DNA of 64,000 nt from Nitrososphaerota archaeon (GCA_021324115.1 JAJPJS010000027.1:124001-188000), one strand, 5' to 3'; shown: positions 49,169 through 58,550, counted from the first letter of the stretch. Notes: generated from the sequence alone by a model not told the origin. Program-made: numbers and translations.

Positions 49169-50377
49169 TTAGTAAGACTTCGGCAATCCAAGCACGCTGT
49201 GGGCTAGGTAGCCTAGCACCAGATTCTGTGAAATAGGGGCTACCCTGTAAAGCCTGTTTTCAATCATCTTTCTTGCCACGTCCGTATCCCGAGTCATGCT
49301 GTAACCACCAAAGATATCCATGGCAACGTTTGCGGCTTTGGAGGAACATTCGGCTGCAAGGTACTTGGAAATGTTAGCATAGGCACCCATCAGCTTCTCG
49401 TCTATTCTGCCCTTCCGGGAATATTCGTCATAGTAGCCCGCGGCCTGCCAGGAAAGCGCTTCTGCCGCCACGAGTTCGGAATACACAGATGCGATCGGAA
49501 ACTGCACCCCCTGGTTGACGCCGATCGGCCTCTGGAACACGACTCTGCTGTTTGCATAATTTACACACTTATTCACGAACCATTTAGCATCACCGATGCA
49601 TTCTGCGGATATCAGGATTCTTTCTGGATTGAGCACGTCCAGCAGATACCTGAATCCCCGGCCTTCCTCACCAACCATATTCTCCTCTGGAATCATGAGA
49701 CTTCTGATGTATAGTTCATACGTCTGGCTGTTGAATATTGTTCGAATCTGCTTCGCTTCGATCTGTCCTTTTGAGATGGCGTCCCTCAGGTCCACAAGGA
49801 AGAGGCTTATCCCTTCTGTCTTCTTGTTCACCTCTTCATAAGGCGTCGTCCTTGCGGCGATAAGCATGAGGTCGCTTTGCATCACCCTTGAAATGAATAT
49901 CTTGTGACCATTGATTTCATATTCACCCCCCTTCTTCTTTGCTGAGGTGCTTATCCTGGTGGTGTCGGAGCCCGCGTCAGGTTCTGTGAGCGCAAAGGAC
50001 TGAAGTCTCATCTCCCCTCTTGCAAGCCTTGTCAGATATTTCTCCTTCAGAGTCGGCGACGCGAACTTTGTCAGATTGAACAGGAGGTAGTACTGTCCAT
50101 GGAGAGGCTGCGAGTTCCCACCATTCAGGTTGATGTTTTCAAGCACCAGATACGCTTCCCTCAAGCCAAGTGAGGGGCCGCCATATTCCTCCGGTACAGG
50201 AAGTGCTGCGAGGCCAAGCCTTTCGATGGATTTCAGGAACTCTTCTGGGTACGACCCTTTAGAATCGAGTTCCCTCCAGTACCTGTCGTCGAACTTGGAA
50301 CAAAGCTCTTCCACGCTTTCCACGATCAGCCGCTGCTGTTCACTGAGTTGCTTGGTTTCTGCCAGACCACTTTTCAT
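49169..50377 (-). CDS. Acyl-CoA dehydrogenase with helix-G catalytic Glu
   Basis: 402 residues, FAD-dependent alpha,beta-dehydrogenase of an acyl-CoA. Family features: ALTEPDAGSDTT (about residues 129-140), FAD-contact region, RPIGVNQGVQFPIA and the C-terminal DIFGGYSM. The usual C-terminal catalytic Glu (YEGTSQIQ in MCAD) is missing; the region reads VAPISQN. Instead E252 in LNPERIL occupies the place used by isovaleryl-CoA and long-chain dehydrogenases. This suggests a branched substrate, possibly isovaleryl-CoA or methylsuccinyl-CoA. It overlaps the MaoC gene by 38 bases and is co-transcribed with it. Confidence 0.85.
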   Translation of the reverse strand: MKSGLAETKQLSEQQRLIVESVEELCSKFDDRYWRELDSKGSYPEEFLKSIERLGLAALPVPEEYGGPSLGLREAYLVLENINLNGGNSQPLHGQYYLLFNLTKFASPTLKEKYLTRLARGEMRLQSFALTEPDAGSDTTRISTSAKKKGGEYEINGHKIFISRVMQSDLMLIAARTTPYEEVNKKTEGISLFLVDLRDAISKGQIEAKQIRTIFNSQTYELYIRSLMIPEENMVGEEGRGFRYLLDVLNPERILISAECIGDAKWFVNKCVNYANSRVVFQRPIGVNQGVQFPIASVYSELVAAEALSWQAAGYYDEYSRKGRIDEKLMGAYANISKYLAAECSSKAANVAMDIFGGYSMTRDTDVARKMIENRLYRVAPISQNLVLGYLAHSVLGLPKSY

Positions 50378-50849
50378 TTCTCTTTCTCACCATGAATGAC
50401 CTGTAGAATTCGACAAGCTTTTCTCTGTTCTGATTGTATCCCCTCGTAAGTATCTTGATTATACCCATCTCGGGCCGGCTTTTCGATTCCCTGGCTTCCA
50501 CGACTTCACACTCGGCGTATATCGTGTCTCCGGAGAATACCGGCTTGAAGAACCTGAGTTCATCAAGGCCCAGCATGAACCCGTTCATGCTGGTGTATTC
50601 AACGAGCAGCCCAACCACCGTTGCCAGCGTGAAAAATCCGTTAACCACCATCCTTCCCGAAAAGGGTTCTCCAGGGAAATATTTCCTCGCGTAGTCACTG
50701 TTGAAGTGGATCTGGTTGCTGTTGTTTGTGATCAGTGTGAACCAGATGTTATCCGCGTCCGTAACCGTTCTACCCACTCTTCCCTTGAGCTGCATGCCAA
50801 CACGGAAATCTTCGTAGAAGGGACCGCCCTCCATACCTTCGTTCGTCAT
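50340..50849 (-). CDS. MaoC-like hydratase, single hotdog
   Basis: 169 residues, one hotdog fold with the hydratase motif region NNSNQIHFNSDYARKYFPG (about residues 47-66), where Asn and His activate water, and FFKPVFSGDTIYAECEV afterwards. It adds water to an enoyl-CoA, fitting itaconyl-, mesaconyl- or similar CoA thioesters. The ATG is served by GGTGATG (50854-50860), four bases before it, so this gene is translated by Shine-Dalgarno, with a TTTATTTAC element further upstream. It leads the operon with the acyl-CoA dehydrogenase. Confidence 0.8.
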   Translation of the reverse strand: MTNEGMEGGPFYEDFRVGMQLKGRVGRTVTDADNIWFTLITNNSNQIHFNSDYARKYFPGEPFSGRMVVNGFFTLATVVGLLVEYTSMNGFMLGLDELRFFKPVFSGDTIYAECEVVEARESKSRPEMGIIKILTRGYNQNREKLVEFYRSFMVRKRNEKWSGRNQATQ

Positions 50850-50959
50850 TCAACATCACCATCCCTTATGTGATGACGGTGGACGTAAATAAATCGGATT
50901 ACTTTTGTTGGATGAAGATAATGATTTTTAGCCCTGCTTAACCTACCGAAAACACGAAT

Positions 50960-52114
50960 ATGATAAAGTCGTTTGCGCCTCTCAAAGGTTTGAAGGTGGT
51001 CGAACTGGGCACCTACGTTGCGGCTCCGAGTCTGGGTTTCATGCTATCCCTTCTCGGCGCAGAAGTGATAAAGGTGGAACCCGTCGGAGGAGACATTACA
51101 AGAGAAGTGACGCCGTGGAGCTGGTTGAACTACAACTCATCAAAAGAAAGCCTTTGCCTGGACCTTAAGAGCAGACAGGGTGTGGATGTATTCAAGAGGC
51201 TGGCGAAGAGCGTCGATGTGGTTGTGGACGGCCTGGGACCGGGCGTTACAGACAGGCTTGGTGTGGGATTCATGAAATTGAGTCGCCTCAACACAGGGCT
51301 GATCTACTGTAGCATCAAGGGATTCTCTTCGAAGGGACCCGATGCAAAACGGGCTGCATTTGATTCAATCGCACAGGCAGAAGCGGGACTGATGTACGTA
51401 ACGATGTCTGGAGGGGAGTCCAGGCCGACCAGGGTGGGGAATCCATGCGTCGACCTCTCGGCGGCAGCATTTGGCGTGATCGGAATACTTTCGGCTCTCC
51501 TGGACGGGAAAAAGCACGCCAGTTACATCGAAGTGCCCCTCTTCGACTTCGTCGCCTTCTGGAACAGCTACTGGCTGCCATACATTCAAATCAGCGGAAA
51601 ACAGCCATCAAATCTCGGTACGGAACATCCAGGATACTCCCCCTACGGTGTATACAGATGCTCTGATGGGTTCGTGTTCATCGGTGTTCTCAACGATAAG
51701 CACTGGGAAAGGCTGGTAGAAAGGCTGGGACTGCAGAAGGAGTTGTCACCTAAAACAAAGACACACGAAAGAATAGCCGCACGAAGCACTATAGACTCGA
51801 TAATAGAGAGGGCAGTGGAAAGAATTCCCCGACGAAGTGTGATAGCAGCCCTTGGTGACGCGGTCCCCTGCGCAGAAGTGAGGGACCTCGAATCTCTTCT
51901 CCAATCTGAGGAGCTGAAGGGAAACGAAAGGTTCGTAAACGTCATGAGCGATGGAGCAGGTAAAGTGAATGTGTTCCTGCCCCCAATCGGCGTCACCGCC
52001 TCGAAGAACATGAGAGTTCCCCGGCAGGGTGAACACACAGAAAAAATTCTGAAAAGATTAGGTTATTCTGGCAAGGATATACATATTATGTTAGAAAACA
52101 GGGTTGTATCCTGA
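50960..52114 (+). CDS. CaiB/BaiF family (class III) CoA transferase
   Basis: 384 residues. Moves CoA between acids through an aspartyl-CoA intermediate; the catalytic Asp is D165 (GNPCVDLSAAAFGVIG). The N-terminal region LKVVELGTYVAAPSLGFMLSLLGAEVIKVEPV and GLGPGVTDRLG are diagnostic. It is divergent from the MaoC gene, sharing a 110-base promoter region, and its ATG lies about 32 bases from an ATTTTTAG element. It would activate the acid whose CoA ester is then oxidised, hydrated and cleaved by the neighbours. Confidence 0.88.
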   Translation: MIKSFAPLKGLKVVELGTYVAAPSLGFMLSLLGAEVIKVEPVGGDITREVTPWSWLNYNSSKESLCLDLKSRQGVDVFKRLAKSVDVVVDGLGPGVTDRLGVGFMKLSRLNTGLIYCSIKGFSSKGPDAKRAAFDSIAQAEAGLMYVTMSGGESRPTRVGNPCVDLSAAAFGVIGILSALLDGKKHASYIEVPLFDFVAFWNSYWLPYIQISGKQPSNLGTEHPGYSPYGVYRCSDGFVFIGVLNDKHWERLVERLGLQKELSPKTKTHERIAARSTIDSIIERAVERIPRRSVIAALGDAVPCAEVRDLESLLQSEELKGNERFVNVMSDGAGKVNVFLPPIGVTASKNMRVPRQGEHTEKILKRLGYSGKDIHIMLENRVVS

Positions 52115-52165
52115 AATATTTGTTGGGGACACTAAAGCGTATATACCTTTTAAGGCTAACCTGAA

Positions 52166-53581
52166 GTGATGAATAGGTCAACAAGACGCGCTATAAGCAC
52201 CATGGCTGTCGTCGGGATCGTCATCGTTCTGATTATCGTCGTCGTTGCAGGAATTTACATTGCAACACTGAAACCAAAGAGTACGCCAACAGGTCCAAGC
52301 GTTATCACAATAGGAATGACCATGCCACTGTCGGGAACATTTGCATCCGACGGGCAGATGAGCCTAAATGGAATCAAATTGTGGGCACAGGATGTAAATG
52401 CATCGGGTGGAATACCCGTTAAGAGCCTTGGAAAGAGTCTGCCTGTGAAGCTGATCTATTATGATGACGGCTCCAGCGCATCGACCGTTGCCACGGACTA
52501 TCAGACTCTCGTCACGCAGAATGTGAGTTTCCTGATCGCCCCATATTCTAGCCCGCTCACGCTTGCCGCCGCTCCGATTGCAGAAGCGAATCACCTCCTC
52601 CTTCTCAGCCACGGCGGCGCCTCCGACAGCATCTGGGCCAAGGGGTACAAGTATGTGGTTGGTGTGCTCAGCCCTGCAAGTCAGTACATGATTCCGGTGA
52701 TTGACATGCTGGCGAACATGAATCCGAAGCCCACGAATCTGGCATTCTTCTTCGGCCAGGATCCCTTCTCCCTTTCCGTCATGAGCTCTGTTGAACCGTA
52801 CGCCCTCTCGAAAGGATTCAAGATCGTTTTCAACCAGACCTACCAGGAGACCGCCACCGACTTCACTTCCCAGCTTGCGCAGCTTCAGGCTTCTGGAGCT
52901 CAGGTCCTGATAGGCGGAGCGCACTTTACAGATGGTGAGACCATAATGAAGAATCTGCAGAGTCTCGGAATTCATCTGAATCTTGTGTCTCTGCTCGTTG
53001 CACCCGATGATCCACACTTTCTATCCGACCTGGGTAGTCTTGCGAACGGGGTAACTGTGCCGTCGCAGTGGGAACCAAACCTTAACTTCAGCCAGTTCAG
53101 TCCCTACTTCGGCAACATAACCAGTGGCCAGCAGTTCTACAACAGGTTCATGACAGCATACGGAATAGCACCGAACTACGAAGCCGCAGAAGCGTACGCG
53201 ACAGGACTTGTGCTTGAAAAGGGCATCATAGACAGCGGTTCACTGAACTCCACCGTCGTAAGGCAGCAGCTGGCAACCGAGAACTTCTACACGTTTTACG
53301 GACACTTCCAGATAGACTCCACCGGTAAACAGATAGGTCACACGATGGTTGTCGCACAATGGCAGAGTGGGGTGAAGCAGACGATATGGCCATCCTCTGT
53401 GGCCACCGCAACTCCGCTCTACCCCGCAAGCCTTCAGATGCAGCAGCCGTCCACGCTCTCCTACAGCGGACAGGGAACAACAAGTCTATACGTTGGAGGC
53501 GTTGCATCAGAATCATACATGCTGAGCCAGTCGACACACGCCATGCTTGCCGTAACCCCCACCTCCCCGGACAGAGAGTAA
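52166..53581 (+). CDS. livK: Branched-chain amino acid-type ABC binding protein
   Basis: 471 residues. Membrane-anchored by an N-terminal helix (about residues 13-33) and followed by a two-lobed type I periplasmic-binding fold: ITIGMTMPLSGTFASDGQMSLNGIKLWAQDVNASGG is the classic LivK opening. It delivers an amino acid, amide or related acid to the LivHMGF complex just downstream. GTG 52166 or ATG 52169 may be the start; CTTTTAAGG lies about 20 bases ahead. The T-run after its stop and the TATA box for livH show that the binding protein can be made separately and in excess. Confidence 0.87.
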   Translation: MMNRSTRRAISTMAVVGIVIVLIIVVVAGIYIATLKPKSTPTGPSVITIGMTMPLSGTFASDGQMSLNGIKLWAQDVNASGGIPVKSLGKSLPVKLIYYDDGSSASTVATDYQTLVTQNVSFLIAPYSSPLTLAAAPIAEANHLLLLSHGGASDSIWAKGYKYVVGVLSPASQYMIPVIDMLANMNPKPTNLAFFFGQDPFSLSVMSSVEPYALSKGFKIVFNQTYQETATDFTSQLAQLQASGAQVLIGGAHFTDGETIMKNLQSLGIHLNLVSLLVAPDDPHFLSDLGSLANGVTVPSQWEPNLNFSQFSPYFGNITSGQQFYNRFMTAYGIAPNYEAAEAYATGLVLEKGIIDSGSLNSTVVRQQLATENFYTFYGHFQIDSTGKQIGHTMVVAQWQSGVKQTIWPSSVATATPLYPASLQMQQPSTLSYSGQGTTSLYVGGVASESYMLSQSTHAMLAVTPTSPDRE

Positions 53582-53600
53582 AGCTCGCACGGTTAACTCA

Positions 53601-53614
53601 TTTTTTTATATACT
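53601..53614 (+). promoter_or_regulatory. T-run terminator overlapping TATA box of livH
   Basis: Seven T residues (53601-53607) after the livK stop form a probable terminator and run into TTTATATACT (53605-53614), a TATA box about 21 bases before the livH ATG. The pair lets livHMGF be transcribed apart from livK. Confidence 0.5.
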
Positions 53615-53629
53615 TGTCTGTCATGGTAC

Positions 53630-54505
53630 ATGCCGAGTGTATTGCCTGGGGCACTTGTGGCCGAACTTTTCATACTCGGACTGATGTACGGGCTCCTTTA
53701 CGGCGTTCTGGCAATGGGCCTTACGATAGTGTTCGGGGTGATGAAGGTCGTAAACGTAGCCCATGGAGATTTTGTGATAATTGGTTCCTATCTGAGCTAC
53801 TGGGCGTTTGTGCTTGCAGGCATCAACCCGATTCTGTCTCTGCTGCTCACGATACCCTTCGGATTCCTACTTGGAGCCCTGACTTACCTGGGGCTCATCA
53901 GAAGGGTACAGAATTCTCCTGAACTGATGTCCCTCTTTCTCACATTCGGAATCTCGACTCTGATAGGCGGACTGCTCCTCTTCTTTTACTCGCCCACCCA
54001 GAGGGCGGTTCCGGTGGCGCTGGGCAGTATAGAGTATGGGTCGCTCTCCATTCCGGTGAACATATCCATCGCCGCCGCTTACGCCATAGCGGTCGCCATC
54101 GCATTGAGGTTCTTCTTTTACAGGACGTACTGGGGAAAGGCTGTCAGGGCGGTCATCGACAACCGAACTTCGGCCATACTCGTAGGAATAAACCCGGACA
54201 TGGTGAGTCTGAAGTCGTTCGGGATAGGTATAGCGATCGCCTCATCCGTCGGCTCCATCGTGATGCTCCTGCAGTCGATTTCCCCCCTTTCAGGCCCTGA
54301 CTTTACATTGATCTCATTCGTCATTGTCGTGCTGGGAGGTCTTGGGAATCCACCTGGAGCTCTTGTAGGGGGTGTGGTACTCGGTGTCGTGGAGAGTCTT
54401 TCTTCCCTTTATGTCAATGCAGCGATGACGCCCGCCATCGGCTTCATCATAATGGTGATCGTACTCATACTGAGGCCCCAGGGGATAATGGGGAGCAGGG
54501 GATGA
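53630..54505 (+). CDS. livH: Branched-chain-type ABC permease LivH
   Basis: 291 residues, about 8 membrane helices. Family features: GLMYGLLYGVLAMGLTIVFGVMKVVNVAHGDFV near the start, and the coupling loop KAVRAVIDNRTSAILVGINPD. It forms the channel with LivM. The ATG is close to the predicted transcription start, suggesting a leaderless message. Second gene of the liv cluster and first of the transcript containing the permeases and ATPases. Confidence 0.9.
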   Translation: MPSVLPGALVAELFILGLMYGLLYGVLAMGLTIVFGVMKVVNVAHGDFVIIGSYLSYWAFVLAGINPILSLLLTIPFGFLLGALTYLGLIRRVQNSPELMSLFLTFGISTLIGGLLLFFYSPTQRAVPVALGSIEYGSLSIPVNISIAAAYAIAVAIALRFFFYRTYWGKAVRAVIDNRTSAILVGINPDMVSLKSFGIGIAIASSVGSIVMLLQSISPLSGPDFTLISFVIVVLGGLGNPPGALVGGVVLGVVESLSSLYVNAAMTPAIGFIIMVIVLILRPQGIMGSRG

Positions 54506-54537
54506 ATGTGCAGGATGAATAGGGGAGGGACTCTGCC

Positions 54538-55509
54538 ATGCTGAAGGGGTACCTTCTCGTACATAAGAAGAATTTTGTGAGGGACGTTGTTCCCTGGGTC
54601 GGCGCTCTTGTTGTTCTTGCCTTTGCGCCGTACTTTGTATCAGCTTCCCTCAGGTCATTTCTCCTTTTCCTTCTTATGTGGATTGCACTCAGCCAGAGCT
54701 TCAACATATTCACAGGGCTTACAGGGTACGTCAACTTCGGCTTCGTGGCCTTTTACGGACTTGGAGGCTACGGGATGACCATGACTCTGCTGAGCCTGAA
54801 TATACCGATCTACGCTGCGATGGTCATTGGAGGTGTGATCTCGTCCCTTTTTGCATTCGCCATAAGCTGGCCCACACTCAGGCTAAGAGGGGCGTACTTC
54901 GCGATAGCCATGCTGAGTCTAGCCCAGGCACTCTTCGTTATATTCGACAACTGGAACTTCGTTAACTCCGCGACAGGATACACGATACCCGTCAAGTATT
55001 ATGATCCTGTACTTCAGTACTACTACATGCTGGCAGTGGCTGCCGTGACCGTCCTCTGCCTCTATGTAATCATGAACTCAAGGCTGGGGCTTGCACTGAA
55101 GGCGATCAAGCAGAATGAAGAAACTGCGGTGTCCATTGGAATAAACGCAACATTCTACAAGGCAGTCGCATTCGGAATAAGCGCCTTTTTTGCGGGGCTG
55201 GCAGGCGGCGCAGCCACCTGGACGATTACGATCATTGACCCTCCAAGCGCGTTCGATACCACGATAACGCTTACAGCGATATCGATGTCCATGCTTGGAG
55301 GGCTTGGAACCATAGCCGGTCCGATAATAGGGGCCGTGATACTCTACAGCATCGAACACTATTTTGGACTGACGCTTCCGTACCTTCATCTGATCGTGTT
55401 CGGAATTATAATAATCGTGGTTGTCCTTCTTATTCCACAGGGTATAATGGGTGAAATAATATCCAGGATGAAAAAAAGCCGCAGGCAGGAGGTAGGGGAG
55501 GAGGGATGA
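54538..55509 (+). CDS. livM: Branched-chain-type ABC permease LivM
   Basis: 323 residues, about 9-10 membrane helices; SQSFNIFTGLTGYVNFGFVAFYGLGGYG and ALKAIKQNEETAVSIGIN are LivM hallmarks. A strong Shine-Dalgarno-like GGGGAGGGA precedes the ATG. Its stop overlaps the livG start (ATGA, 55506-55509). It pairs with LivH to form the membrane pore. Confidence 0.9.
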   Translation: MLKGYLLVHKKNFVRDVVPWVGALVVLAFAPYFVSASLRSFLLFLLMWIALSQSFNIFTGLTGYVNFGFVAFYGLGGYGMTMTLLSLNIPIYAAMVIGGVISSLFAFAISWPTLRLRGAYFAIAMLSLAQALFVIFDNWNFVNSATGYTIPVKYYDPVLQYYYMLAVAAVTVLCLYVIMNSRLGLALKAIKQNEETAVSIGINATFYKAVAFGISAFFAGLAGGAATWTITIIDPPSAFDTTITLTAISMSMLGGLGTIAGPIIGAVILYSIEHYFGLTLPYLHLIVFGIIIIVVVLLIPQGIMGEIISRMKKSRRQEVGEEG

Positions 55510-56258
55510 CGGGTGTGGTTGCAGATAACGCCCAGCGGGATACGGTACTCGATGTTTCTCTTGTGAGAAAAAATTTCGCTGGCTTAGTTGCGCTCGACGG
55601 CGTATCCCTGCAGCTTGGAAGGAAGGAGATACTCGGATTGATTGGACCAAACGGGGCAGGGAAGTCCACACTCTTCAACATAATAGCAGGAACCCTGAAG
55701 CCTACATCCGGAACCGTAACTTTTCGCGGAAGAAACATAACCGGTTTACCCCCGAATCGTGTCTGCAGGCTGGGAATCGCAAGGACCTATCAGATTCCGA
55801 AGCCCTTCCTTGACATGACGGTGCTGGAGAACGTGTACATCGCGGAATCCTTTGGCAGTGGCAGGGATTCGAAGGTGGGAACCCCGGCCGAAATATGCGA
55901 CCTTGTTGGATTGAAGGACAAGATGCATCTTGAGGCTGGCATGCTCAATGTATCGGGGAAGAAGAGGCTCGAAGTGGCGAGGGCGCTGGCCACCTCTCCA
56001 GACGTTCTTCTGCTCGACGAAATTGCGGCCGGAATGTCACCCACCGAGGGTGAGTGGGCCGTACGATTCATGGAAAAGATGTCCCAGTCTTATGACCTGT
56101 CTATAATCTGGGTGGAGCATGTTATGAGACTCCTTATGAAGGGTGTGCACAGGGTGGTGGTTCTCGACCACGGGGTCAAAATAGCCGAGGGCAGGCCGGA
56201 GGAGGTAGTCAATGATGAAAAGGTGCAGCAGGCGTACCTGGGTGGTAAACTGAGTTGA
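55506..56258 (+). CDS. livG: Branched-chain-type ABC ATPase LivG
   Basis: 250 residues. Walker A GPNGAGKST (about residues 45-53), NITGLPPNRVCRLGIARTYQ typical of LivG, Walker B LLLDEIAAGMS and H-loop WVEHV. The signature is NVSGKKRLEVA, a variant of LSGGQ. It overlaps livM at the start and livF at the end, so all four genes are translationally coupled. Confidence 0.9.
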   Translation: MTGVVADNAQRDTVLDVSLVRKNFAGLVALDGVSLQLGRKEILGLIGPNGAGKSTLFNIIAGTLKPTSGTVTFRGRNITGLPPNRVCRLGIARTYQIPKPFLDMTVLENVYIAESFGSGRDSKVGTPAEICDLVGLKDKMHLEAGMLNVSGKKRLEVARALATSPDVLLLDEIAAGMSPTEGEWAVRFMEKMSQSYDLSIIWVEHVMRLLMKGVHRVVVLDHGVKIAEGRPEEVVNDEKVQQAYLGGKLS

Positions 56259-56986
56259 CATCGCCAGAATCCCAGGCTTCTCTCTTGTCGGTTCAGGGGA
56301 TTGATGTCTACTACGGGGAAACCAAGGTGCTGCACGACCTTTCGCTGAAGGTGGAGAATGCGGAGCTAGTTGCACTTCTCGGGTCTAACGGAGCGGGGAA
56401 AACGACCACCCTCAGGACCCTGTCAGGGCTGCTCAGGCCGGCAAAGGGGGAGATCAAATTCGATTCCCACTCGATTTCTGAATTGAGTGCGAACAGGATT
56501 GCCGGACTGGGCATTTCCATGGTCCCGGAAGGAAGGGGGCTGTTCACCACGATGACGGTAAGGGAAAATCTTGAGATGGGCGCGTTCGCAAAAAGGGCAA
56601 GGAGGGAAATGAAAAAAACACTGGATGAGGTGTATTCACTTTTTCCAATTCTTAAGGATAGACAAAATCAGCTTGCGGGCTCCCTGAGTGGGGGTGAACA
56701 GCAGATGCTGGCGATCGGCAGGGCCCTTATGTCCAAGCCGAAGCTGATAATGCTCGACGAACCATCCTTGGGACTCGCACCCATAGTCATATCGAAGGTG
56801 TTCGACGCGCTCAAGGCCCTCAAGGAGAACAAGATGACAATAGTGCTCGTGGAGCAGAACATCGATGGTGCTCTCAGAATAGCGGACAGGGGGTACCTCC
56901 TCGAAAATGGCAGACTTGCTCTGGAAGGCAACCCGACAGAGATCAGAAACAATGAAATGGTAAGACAATTCTACCTTGGGCTCTAG
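56255..56986 (+). CDS. livF: Branched-chain-type ABC ATPase LivF
   Basis: 243 residues. Walker A GSNGAGKTT, signature LSGGEQQMLAIGRAL, Walker B IMLDEPSLGLA, VEQN in place of the H-loop, as normal for LivF. The TTG start overlaps the livG stop (TTGA). The SMVPEGRGLFTTMTVREN segment is diagnostic. Completes a Liv-type importer. Confidence 0.9.
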   Translation: MTSPESQASLLSVQGIDVYYGETKVLHDLSLKVENAELVALLGSNGAGKTTTLRTLSGLLRPAKGEIKFDSHSISELSANRIAGLGISMVPEGRGLFTTMTVRENLEMGAFAKRARREMKKTLDEVYSLFPILKDRQNQLAGSLSGGEQQMLAIGRALMSKPKLIMLDEPSLGLAPIVISKVFDALKALKENKMTIVLVEQNIDGALRIADRGYLLENGRLALEGNPTEIRNNEMVRQFYLGL

Positions 56987-57008
56987 ACCAGAATGACCCT
57001 GACCAGAA

Positions 57009-58238
57009 ATGAATGACTCGGCAAGGATAGCATCCCTCTTCGCGTACAACTCCTGCCTGGCTATTTTTCTGACGTATGGGGTGTTCTTCAACAAAGTGGC
57101 AGCCGAGTTCGGGGAACATGCGCTCTCGACTTCGTCGGTTTTCGCCACATTTGCGCTGACCTACAGTCTCTCGTCACTCCTGATGGGGGCGCTGATGGTA
57201 CGCCTTGGGGCAAAAAAGACGATCTTCTTTGGTGGTGCGCTTATGGCGCTTGGCCTTGGTGTATCGAGCCTTGCCCCTTCCATCCCATTTCTGATACTCA
57301 GTTATGGGGTCATCGCTGGCGGCGGTTCAGGCTCGATGTGGCTTCCCACATCATATGCGGTCTTCAGCACATTCACGCCATCCAGAATCAGGAGCGTGAC
57401 GGGGGTGGTTAGCGCAGGCACCGCCTTCGGGAGTCTGTTTTTTGCGCCGTTTGAAGCGCTCATGATAACGCTCCTGGGGTGGAGACCAACCTTTGTGGTG
57501 CTGGGCATTCTGGTCCTGGCACTGGCTTCGGCGGCCGCGTTGGGTTCTGAAGTAGCAGAACGTGGTAATGTTGCCCCGCAGGAAGAGCTATCGTCAAATG
57601 AAGACAAAAAGCCTACGACTGAAAATGGAGAAATGAAGCCCAATTTCGGAAAGTCTATTGGAAAGGCCGTAGTCAGGAAGGATTTCTGGTCTCTCTATGT
57701 CTACTATATGCTGGGCAATGCATTTGCAAGGACCATCGTAATGATTTTCATAGTACCGATGCTGGAAGCCAAGGGGTTCGGCCTTCTGGCAAGCTCAATT
57801 GCACCCGCGCTGATCGGGTCCGGCAGCATGCTTGGAAGGATTCTGACGTACGTGCGCGGCCTCTCGGAAGAAACAATATCCGCTTTGAGCTTTATTCTGC
57901 AGGGCGCGTCGTCATTGGCAATGCTGTATACGGGGGACCTTTACTTGATTTACGTTCTCTCGTTCATATTCGGAGTCGGCTACGGGGGTTACATACCACA
58001 GTTTGCCTTGATCGTCAGGAAGCGCTTTGGCATGAATTATTATTCAGGTGTGTTCGGACTTCTCCTGACAAGCTTCGGGATCGGAGCGTCAACGGGCCCG
58101 CTCTTTGGCGGGTACGAACTGACGGTAACAGGAGGATATTCGGCCATGTTCTACATAGCCTCATTCGTGAGCATTCTCATTGGAGCCCATCAGATCATTA
58201 CAAAGAATAGGAGGACACGACTTGTGGAAGAAATATGA
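57009..58238 (+). CDS. MFS transporter, OxlT / monocarboxylate-like
   Basis: 409 residues, 12 predicted helices with a charged central loop (about residues 185-215). The start (SLFAYNSCLAIFLTYGVFFNKVAAEFGEHALS) and VRLGAKKTIFFGGALMALGLG resemble oxalate/formate and monocarboxylate carriers. It is 22 bases after livF and may be co-transcribed. A carboxylate substrate would fit the CoA transferase pathway next to the Liv system, but this is inferred. Confidence 0.8.
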   Translation: MNDSARIASLFAYNSCLAIFLTYGVFFNKVAAEFGEHALSTSSVFATFALTYSLSSLLMGALMVRLGAKKTIFFGGALMALGLGVSSLAPSIPFLILSYGVIAGGGSGSMWLPTSYAVFSTFTPSRIRSVTGVVSAGTAFGSLFFAPFEALMITLLGWRPTFVVLGILVLALASAAALGSEVAERGNVAPQEELSSNEDKKPTTENGEMKPNFGKSIGKAVVRKDFWSLYVYYMLGNAFARTIVMIFIVPMLEAKGFGLLASSIAPALIGSGSMLGRILTYVRGLSEETISALSFILQGASSLAMLYTGDLYLIYVLSFIFGVGYGGYIPQFALIVRKRFGMNYYSGVFGLLLTSFGIGASTGPLFGGYELTVTGGYSAMFYIASFVSILIGAHQIITKNRRTRLVEEI

Positions 58239-58550
58239 CGTAATTGAAGAGGCCTGGCAGGCGATGGACGGTAAGGCAAACCTAGTATGTTGACAGATGG
58301 ATCATTAGGTTTGACATGCTGGTGAACGTAGTAATCAAATTACACATGTTCGGCTTCCCAGGTATTCCTGAAGATATGTCCGGGTATACATTTTGCTACA
58401 AATTGACCTGGATTGCTGCATGTTGACATTCTCAGTATCGAGTGCGAAGGGACTGGTGAACGGGATGGTCACAGTCTTCAAAAATATGATATGATGTCAT
58501 TTTGGTTTGCGAGACTGCAAATAGTCAGTGCATAACGACACGAATGAGAA
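58239..58550. other. Intergenic region before the dipeptidase gene
   Basis: About 310 bases. A 36-codon frame (58316-58426) is present but unconvincing. ATGTTGACA occurs twice about 134 bases apart. No tRNA or repeat array seen. The dipeptidase promoter is at the right end. Confidence 0.4.

Noticed and set aside
58316-58426. 36-codon frame in the gap before the dipeptidase, faintly reminiscent of a MoaD/ThiS beta-grasp start
   Set aside because: Too short, no Gly-Gly tail, no promoter at correct distance.
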